Assembly (NCBI GenBank): GCA_001766655.1
Contig: MJCC01000005.1
Location: 31,474 to 95,473 of the forward strand
Direction of reading: 5' to 3'
Source: Phytomonas francai
Taxonomy: Eukaryota; Euglenozoa; Kinetoplastea; Trypanosomatida; Trypanosomatidae
DNA: 64,000 nt
The position numbers were made by a program, and so were the translations under genes. The notes below the pieces were generated by a model. The model saw only the letters and a program-made list of their open reading frames with translations. It searched no databases and was not told the DNA's origin. Of the stretch, positions 57,550 to 64,000 are shown in pieces; position 1 is the first letter of the stretch, and each line of letters begins with the position of its first letter.

Positions 57550-59418
57550 CTACGTTATAAAGATACGACGCACAGTTCCTGGATTAAGATGTGCGTCAAA
57601 AGGTAAAAAAAGGAGACCGTCTCTTCGCCGCACGGAGGCCGCCGTTGCCGTTGTGAATTTCTTATCTTCCTTTCCCTCGCCGCCGTTTCGCGTGCTCTTG
57701 TGGAGCTCGTCCTCGCAGACGATCCTCCCGCTCGGCAGGGCTACTGGCGCGGCATCCTCCTCCCCGCCGTCCATGCAGGTGGCAGAGCGCGCGCAGTAGT
57801 AGCGTGTGGGCCGTTTAATAAACGCGATATCCCCCCCCCAGACATTTTCCGCCTCAAGGAGTTCGTCGGGCATCAAACGCGGCGGGGGCGCGTGTGACGG
57901 CGGCCGTGCGGGGGGGGAGGGGGGGGGGTCCCCCCCCCCGTGCGCGCGTTTGCGGCGCCCGTCACACGCGAGCGCGCCGGCGAGGAGCTCCTCGACGACG
58001 CCCATCATCGCGTGGTCGAACTGGAGCGAGCCGGACTGGGTGCAGAGGTGGCCCCGCGCGAGACCGCGGGCGCGACACAGGACGGCCTTGCAGTAGCGCG
58101 CGACCGCCCCGGGGTCTGTGGCGACCTCGGGCGAGGAGGCGGGCGGCGGCGTGGGGTCCGCGACGGCGCCATTCATGAGGGTCGTCACAAGCGCCGCAAC
58201 GGAGGAGGGCTGCTTGTTGAAGAGCGCAACGGCGTCGGCCAACGAGGCCGAGTCGGCCGACGAGCACGCGCCGGAGAAGTCCCGCGTCTGGACCAGCCGC
58301 TCCAGTACCATGCGGTCGAAGTACTCGTCTTTGAGGAAAAACGCGGCGCCGACGACGCGCGCCACCAGATCTGGCAGCACCGAAGTCTCACGAGAACCCC
58401 CTCCACCGCTGTTATGGCAACAAATGTGCGATGGCGGAAGCGGAGGGCTTTCTATACAAGGCTGAGACGGTCGCTGTGGAGTTGTGAAAGACGATTCATT
58501 CAGCACGGTATAATTCTCGTGGTCCTCGCTTCTATGACGGGGACACAAATACGATGAAATTCCACTGCTCGTCGCTAATGAGACGGAGAGAATGGAGGCG
58601 GGGAGCGGCGAGTATGGGGGCATGTCCCCTGCTACATGATTGTTATTTACAATTTCTGGATGAGAGGGCACTGTTGAGGGTGTGATTGACGGCGAAAGAG
58701 CGGATTTCTGTGCTGCTATCGATGCTATCCCCCCCCCACGAGCACCACTTTCCGTACCCCCATCACGATCTGCGCAGCTTGCCAGAAAAGTATCGACATA
58801 AAGCAATGGAAACCACAACAGGGGAAGACCGTAGCTCTCCGCAACGTGCTTCGCGAGCCTTGTGCGGTTAGTTGAAATCAAATAGTTCACCATTTCAACC
58901 CGCATGAGCAGTTTATCCTGATAGTGTTTGTAGTATTCAGGAGGGACAGCGTAGGGGAGATGAGGTGGGCAAACATTATCCAGTAGTGAAGGTGAGGAAG
59001 ACTCCACTACACCGTTCTTGGGCTGAAATTGAGTATGATTTAGTGAACTCTTTGGTGATGTTGAATTTGATTTCGTCTTTTCATCCGGCGAGCGTATCTG
59101 GTACGTTTTTGCGATATCCTCGTCGAGTTGTTTGGGATGGGTTCTAAGCACTGTGAGGACGGGGGTCTTCAGAAGGAAGTTTGGTAGACCCTCCTCGAGG
59201 AGTTGATCAATACGCTCCATCGCATGTTTGTACTTTTTATGCACGTCATACACACGGATGCCAATCCTTGTCAAAGAGACAGCAGCAGCTTGGGAATTTG
59301 GATTTTCTTGCTCTCTTTTTTTTAGCGTGCTCAAGGCGGTTTTGACGGGATTAAGCTCCTTATTGAGTTTCTGGAGCTGACGCATCAAGTCATTTGCTTC
59401 TTGCATAATGCTAGACAT
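57550..59418 (-). CDS. MAEA/Gid9-like subunit of a CTLH (GID) ubiquitin ligase
   Basis: The protein has 622 residues. The N-terminal helix (LQKLNKELNPVKTALSTLKK and on, about 14-75) matches the start of MAEA. A LisH-like segment follows at about 165-200 (LLMRVEMVNYLISTNRTRLA, then KHVAESYGLP). The last 85 residues (538-622) resemble the MAEA degenerate RING: YYCARSATCMDG, APVALPSGRIVCEDEL, then a gap and DGLLFLPFDAHL ending GTVRRIFIT, compared with CxISGxxM, MLPNGYVYG, CPRT..VF and K.VYI in MAEA. MAEA/Gid9 pairs with RMND5/Gid2 to form the catalytic module of the GID ligase. The CTLH region between is expanded by Ser/Pro/His-rich insertions and poorly conserved, and the second CP pair of the RING is missing. 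Confidence 0.55.
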   Translation of the reverse strand: MSSIMQEANDLMRQLQKLNKELNPVKTALSTLKKREQENPNSQAAAVSLTRIGIRVYDVHKKYKHAMERIDQLLEEGLPNFLLKTPVLTVLRTHPKQLDEDIAKTYQIRSPDEKTKSNSTSPKSSLNHTQFQPKNGVVESSSPSLLDNVCPPHLPYAVPPEYYKHYQDKLLMRVEMVNYLISTNRTRLAKHVAESYGLPLLWFPLLYVDTFLASCADRDGGTESGARGGGIASIAAQKSALSPSITPSTVPSHPEIVNNNHVAGDMPPYSPLPASILSVSLATSSGISSYLCPRHRSEDHENYTVLNESSFTTPQRPSQPCIESPPLPPSHICCHNSGGGGSRETSVLPDLVARVVGAAFFLKDEYFDRMVLERLVQTRDFSGACSSADSASLADAVALFNKQPSSVAALVTTLMNGAVADPTPPPASSPEVATDPGAVARYCKAVLCRARGLARGHLCTQSGSLQFDHAMMGVVEELLAGALACDGRRKRAHGGGDPPPSPPARPPSHAPPPRLMPDELLEAENVWGGDIAFIKRPTRYYCARSATCMDGGEEDAAPVALPSGRIVCEDELHKSTRNGGEGKEDKKFTTATAASVRRRDGLLFLPFDAHLNPGTVRRIFIT

Positions 59419-60144
59419 CGGCCTGTGAAGGAATTGTTCTCCTGTAAGTTTATTCTTTTTTTTCTCTGTGTGTGTATGTATATGTTTCTTTTTTTGTTTT
59501 ACAAACTTTCCACCTTATGATAAGAGTTTAAAAAAAAAAGATCGAAACACAAGATAACTCCTTTCCAAATAAGGAAAAAGTACAATAATTGGTTGTTGGC
59601 ATGTAAGCGGATACCAATAAACGATGAGCAAAATATAAACGTCTGCTTATTAGCGGATTTCACTGTAGATTTATTAAAACTCTAAGAATATAATATTATC
59701 CCCGCTAACTGAATAGCGATCTCTCTCATCACCTTTGTGCTAATGCACACGTTCATGTTTTGCTACAAAGGTGAACAGACCAATTGTTACTTTCCATTTT
59801 TTTTTTGCTTCTCATTCCAAAATTTACTCTTACACTAATCTAGTTCACGACAGAAGTAATTAACATACCCAACATGGTTTCTTCAAAGTGTATAAAAGAC
59901 AAAAAAAAAATGTATCCCTCTAGAGGTACACAGATGAGTTGTCGGAGAGATGCCCCTCATCACTCCCAAGTTTCCTTCTTCGTACCAAGACAGGTCATAT
60001 GGACCCTTTTTGTTGTTATTTCTGTTCTCCTTAGTTATTTCCTCTGAGGTAATATTATGGACATTCAGACTCATGCCTATGCTTTCTCACACGAATCTCT
60101 TCAATATAAATATTCAAATATCTTTTAGTTCGACGTCTGATCCT
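59419..60144. other. Intergenic region, no gene seen
   Basis: This 726-base AT-rich spacer lies between the helical-repeat gene and the MAEA-like gene. It contains a T-rich/GT run near 59456-59490 and short random frames only. Confidence 0.55.
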
Positions 60145-63100
60145 TTATCGTGCACTCTTGAGAAGCTCAGTCGCATGATTTACCGTGCGGAGGGCATTGG
60201 CTATTGTTATTTTTATTGCTTGCAGCAAGTACTCAATGCTCGCACTCCCCCGCGTGATATTGCCAGCGATGGATAGTGGCCACCATCCTTCATTATTATT
60301 ACTCTCCGCATTTTCATCGAATGCGGCGCCTGCTATACTATTATTAAGTTGAACAATTTGAGCGTTGGTCGCCGGCGACCTGGGCGCCTGCAGAAGCTGC
60401 CGCCGCGCGGCTTCCCCATCCTCCCTTTGCAGAGACGAATCGCGCGGCTCGGCGTTCGTTTGAATGCCGCCATTTGAAACGGCAGGGATGCGAAACCCCG
60501 AAGGGGAGGAGGCGCCCAGCGCGTAAACGACGGCTTGGCAGCGAGTAAAAACTTCACCCACCGCGGCGAGAGGGATCGTGCGGAGGTATTCCACATAGCT
60601 CAAGCTCGTCTCGGATAATCCCCCAGCTCTGGGGAGCACCAAAAATTGTAAAAGGTAGATCAAGGAATGAAGCGCGAGTAGGTAGCTCTCGACGCGCGCC
60701 GGGGAGGGCTGCAGGGAGGTGGTAAAGCCCCCCCATGATTCGATCCTGGCAGCGACCTGTTGTGTGGCCTGCGCGATGCAGTGAATATAGCGTGGATCAT
60801 CGCGCAATGAGCTATGCGCGGAATTACGTACACCACTGCCGCCGCCAATATCTTCTTCTGTTTTGTTGTCTCTATCTTCGCCACGGAGGCCACATTCCAA
60901 GGAAAGGAAAAGGTTCGAGAGGTTGCGCACGATGAGGGCGACCATATCTTCCTGCTCGGCGACCAGGTCCGCGTTGGCCGCTGCCGCCGCCGTGACGGCA
61001 GCTTTCGTTGACAAGGAAAGCCTTTCCAGGTCTTGATATCCTCCCAAGACGCACACATTAAAGACGGAACATGAAACAGAAAGCAAGAGATCTGGCAGCG
61101 CCATCTCCAGAGTCAACACACGGCATTCGTCCGCTAAATAGGTTCCTGAAAGGTTGCGCAGCAAATTGGTGAGCTCCACACAGAGTTCAAGGTTTAATAC
61201 CGTGATAATAGGGCGAGTACCTTGCAGGCTGCCCGCCGCGCTGACGTCAGTCTCAACAAGAGTCCCGCCGCTGTTCTCCCCTGAAAAGGTAAGGAAAGGG
61301 CAGGTGAGCACACGCTCGATGAATTGACGCCGTAGACGAACAAACTCTTGCACCTCTGCGGCCAGCGAGGCGGCCTCGCCGATAGTCGAAAAAAGCGTAT
61401 TAAACCATCGGACGGTTCCTAATAACAGCAGCTTGAACACTCGTAAATCCTGATCGTGTTTTTCCTGACGAATGACATCGCCATTTCCTACGTGACTGAA
61501 AATCACATGTGAAACCCGAGCCCAGCTCTCCATCAACAAACAAATCTTGATAAGATGCGCCTGAAGCACCTCGGGGGCATAACTGAGAGAGATTAAACAA
61601 AGATAGTCAAAGGTCGTTCGAATGTCCCGCAAAATCGCGTCTAAACTCCCTCCTTCAGTCAAGAATTGTAGGACGCCAGCGTCGACGCGTCCGAGGAGGG
61701 ATTTCGCGCATCTCTGAGGGAGCGTGGCAAGGCCTCCGCCCTCAGAGGGAACGCAAAACGCCTCGCACAGCGTTAAAGAGTTTTGCAAAAGTTGCAAAAG
61801 AAACGCCAGGGCTAACTGATGAACTTCTTCTGAAATAGGTGAGCAGATATCCTGAACGAGAAGTTCAAAAAGCGGAGATTGGCAGCGATAAATGGCAACA
61901 TCATCTATGATAATATCTGGAATAGAGGTGAGGAGAAGCAACGCCTTGTAGATTTCGCTGCGAACGGCAGGCATACGGGGTGCCCACTGCACCGTACAAA
62001 ACATTAACGAACGTAGTAAATACTGGAAACTGCCTTCTCCGTGAAAAGCCTTCTGATTACTAGGAATTAGCATCCCCTTTTGTGAGGAGGAATCCATCAA
62101 AAGTGAGCGCGCTAGACGGCTGCGCTGCAGGGCGCTGTATCGATTACTTAAGTCTCCCGCTATGCTGGAGAAGAGGCTTCTATGATCGTTATAAAAAGGA
62201 GAAGCGTGATCATCTGGACGCGGTCGGCGGCGGCAGCTTCTGTTATCAGATGGCATTTGCCGTGTCGTAATTAGCAGTCCGGTGGACGGGCGGGGGGTAG
62301 AAGAAAAGTTGCCTTCCACCTCGAGCGCACCCACTTCCCCTCTTCGAAGGCTCTCGCGTGATGGATGAAGATCGATCACCCCCCCACTCGCGTTCGGAAT
62401 GCCAACTTTCGAAATTGGCGCCATGTCATTCTCCAAGGCATCCTCATGATACTCGACAGCTTCCATTTCATAACGCACCTTCATCTGTGAGGTTACGGTG
62501 GCGAAACAATTAAATAGACAATAAAGCATTCTTTCCTGCGCAGAAAGCGTGAGCGTCGTGGTGGCATTAACCCCTTCTAGCAGGCATTTCGAAATCTCCT
62601 TCATACGGGATAGCGAAAGCCCCTTCATCACTGTGCAAGCAACACTCAGAAGCTGGCATACCCCCTCCACAAAGCTCACAGCAGACGCGTTCGCAATGAA
62701 GCACGCATTTGCCTCCACATAAGGCATGAGTTCTTCTTTCAAGGATAAACTGTTTCCCTGAGGCAATTTTTCATTGGTTTTCTCACGTTGCAGCATTTCA
62801 TAGAAATATGGAATGTTGTACTGCATGACGCCGTCCACTGCCAGAGAGAGGAAGGGCTCGCTATTGTAAAGTGGGTTCAAAGAGGGGAACACCGGAAGCT
62901 GATGCGGAACCTGAATAAGCCAGAGAACAATATCCGTTGAGCCGCTCAGATTGGATTCTTCACAATCATTTCGATCCTGGCATTCCTTTCTCACCATAAG
63001 ATCCCATTTTACATGACCTTCCTTTCCACACTCCTGCGCTCTGGAAGCTACTTCAAGCTCAGATCCCGCTGCTGGAAACTTTGGGTGCATTAATGCCATC

Positions 63101-64000
63101 ATCACCTGTACAGGAATGTTTGAAATAACAACACTCTGCGTGTTGAATTCCTCAGGTGAGCGACGATATTGATCACAGATCTCCAAGGCCAACAGCTTGA
63201 GCACGTAGGCGTACTTGCTTAGGAGCAAAGGAGGGCTCCGAGTGGGAGAGAAGGCTTGCAAGTCCAAGAAGAGCTTCTGCCCACCAAGCCGCATAAAATA
63301 GGGCATCACCAAGGATCCATAAACGCGATTGGAGCGGAGGAGAAAAAGCAGCTTTAAATACTTGACAGCGGCGGCGACATGGGTTTTCTCCAAATAGCTG
63401 CTCACAGCACCCTCCACAACAGCGCAAAAGACGGGCGATTCCATTCCCGCCACGACCACCTCATTCTCCCCCACTCCCCCGCTCGATGCCGTGAGAAGAC
63501 CGCACAGCCACGACGTCAGTGAGGGCCCCACATTCGGCGTCACCTGCTCAATGAGCAGATCCAACAAGAGGCAGCGATTCGCCATGAGCAACTGCTGCGT
63601 GAGAGGGACCGGGGCGCCGCCCCCGTCCGCTCGGGTCGTGCTCGGCGGAAAGAGTCCCGCCTCGTCGTCCTCCCCTGCGTCGTCGGCGTCCTGCCCGAGC
63701 AGGCGGGGCTCGGGCGTCGTCTGCGCCCCCCCACCCCCGGGGCTGAGCAGCGCGGCGAAGGCTGTGGGGATGGCGGCGAGGTCCGCGCCCGCGCCTGTGC
63801 CGGCCCGGCGCAGGACGTCGCGCGGGAACAGACGCATCAGCTGCAGCGCCGCCTGACAGACGCGCGGCCCCCCCGCGGCGGCGAGCCGGAGGAGGTGGCG
63901 CGCGAGCGCGGCGTCGGCGGTCGTGCGGGTGTCGAAGAGGAAGGGCGCGAGGCCCTCCTGCCGGCACGCGCGGACGGCCGCCGCGAGGAGCGCGAGGCAG
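60145..64000 (-). CDS. Large helical-repeat protein, 5' end outside window
   Basis: The frame is open from the window edge to a stop at 60145: 1,284 residues, with no start. An internal ATG at 63837 is not the start, because coding sequence of the same character (FDTRTTADAALARHLLRLAA and on) continues upstream. The protein is built of Leu-rich helices throughout, for example AAVKYLKLLFLLRSNRVYG, ALAFLLQLLQNSLTLCEAF and LRNLSGTYLADECRVLTLEM. There are low-complexity loops but no membrane span or catalytic motif. This is an alpha-solenoid layout. Large scaffold nucleoporins of the Nup192/205 class are one possibility, but I see no diagnostic motif. Confidence 0.6.
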   Translation of the reverse strand, partial: CLALLAAAVRACRQEGLAPFLFDTRTTADAALARHLLRLAAAGGPRVCQAALQLMRLFPRDVLRRAGTGAGADLAAIPTAFAALLSPGGGGAQTTPEPRLLGQDADDAGEDDEAGLFPPSTTRADGGGAPVPLTQQLLMANRCLLLDLLIEQVTPNVGPSLTSWLCGLLTASSGGVGENEVVVAGMESPVFCAVVEGAVSSYLEKTHVAAAVKYLKLLFLLRSNRVYGSLVMPYFMRLGGQKLFLDLQAFSPTRSPPLLLSKYAYVLKLLALEICDQYRRSPEEFNTQSVVISNIPVQVMMALMHPKFPAAGSELEVASRAQECGKEGHVKWDLMVRKECQDRNDCEESNLSGSTDIVLWLIQVPHQLPVFPSLNPLYNSEPFLSLAVDGVMQYNIPYFYEMLQREKTNEKLPQGNSLSLKEELMPYVEANACFIANASAVSFVEGVCQLLSVACTVMKGLSLSRMKEISKCLLEGVNATTTLTLSAQERMLYCLFNCFATVTSQMKVRYEMEAVEYHEDALENDMAPISKVGIPNASGGVIDLHPSRESLRRGEVGALEVEGNFSSTPRPSTGLLITTRQMPSDNRSCRRRPRPDDHASPFYNDHRSLFSSIAGDLSNRYSALQRSRLARSLLMDSSSQKGMLIPSNQKAFHGEGSFQYLLRSLMFCTVQWAPRMPAVRSEIYKALLLLTSIPDIIIDDVAIYRCQSPLFELLVQDICSPISEEVHQLALAFLLQLLQNSLTLCEAFCVPSEGGGLATLPQRCAKSLLGRVDAGVLQFLTEGGSLDAILRDIRTTFDYLCLISLSYAPEVLQAHLIKICLLMESWARVSHVIFSHVGNGDVIRQEKHDQDLRVFKLLLLGTVRWFNTLFSTIGEAASLAAEVQEFVRLRRQFIERVLTCPFLTFSGENSGGTLVETDVSAAGSLQGTRPIITVLNLELCVELTNLLRNLSGTYLADECRVLTLEMALPDLLLSVSCSVFNVCVLGGYQDLERLSLSTKAAVTAAAAANADLVAEQEDMVALIVRNLSNLFLSLECGLRGEDRDNKTEEDIGGGSGVRNSAHSSLRDDPRYIHCIAQATQQVAARIESWGGFTTSLQPSPARVESYLLALHSLIYLLQFLVLPRAGGLSETSLSYVEYLRTIPLAAVGEVFTRCQAVVYALGASSPSGFRIPAVSNGGIQTNAEPRDSSLQREDGEAARRQLLQAPRSPATNAQIVQLNNSIAGAAFDENAESNNNEGWWPLSIAGNITRGSASIEYLLQAIKITIANALRTVNHATELLKSAR

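Overview
The window reads as nuclear DNA of a kinetoplastid flagellate, most likely a trypanosomatid; I cannot fix the genus. Every convincing gene lies on the minus strand, is intronless and is separated from the next by 0.2-1.4 kb of AT-rich, homopolymer- and microsatellite-laden DNA. That is the layout of one directional (polycistronic) gene cluster. Several genes have a pyrimidine tract plus AG just before the start codon, as expected of spliced-leader trans-splicing. The gene content fits: a long dihydroxyacetone-phosphate-acyltransferase-like enzyme, SBDS with a long basic tail, a mitochondrially targeted DExH helicase with dsRNA-binding modules, SPEF1, an Sfi1-like centrin-binding protein and soluble relatives of receptor adenylate cyclases.

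Layout in transcription order (64000 to 1): a 5'-truncated helical-repeat protein (60145-64000); a MAEA/Gid9-like E3 ligase subunit; an Sfi1-like protein; a mitochondrial-looking unknown; a coiled-coil unknown; an OsmC/Ohr-like protein; an unknown; a POLQ/POLN-type family A DNA polymerase; a small coiled-coil protein; a possible small protein at 36225-36500; a tandem degenerate cyclase-domain protein; an F-box protein; a single-pass membrane protein; the DExH helicase; an unknown; a small Arg-rich protein broken by a 95-base assembly gap; a degenerate NUDT19-like Nudix protein with a mitochondrial-type N-terminus; a DUF167/YggU protein; an ATG101-like HORMA protein; a giant Ser/Lys-rich protein; SPEF1; SBDS; an RRM-like protein; and a 3'-truncated acyltransferase (1-3669).

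As usual in kinetoplastids the neighbours do not form a functional operon. Themes recur: mitochondrion (helicase, Nudix-like, OsmC-like, the 49927-52134 protein), cytoskeleton and flagellum (SPEF1, Sfi1-like, perhaps the cyclase-like protein), protein turnover (MAEA-like, F-box, ATG101-like) and RNA (SBDS, RRM-like, Arg-rich protein).

The most striking sequence-level oddities are a 12-copy 15-bp tandem repeat inside the catalytic core of the helicase, sharp GC-rich blocks inside otherwise average-GC genes, and long G runs in the sense strand of intergenic regions. I saw no tRNA, rRNA, transposon or CRISPR array.
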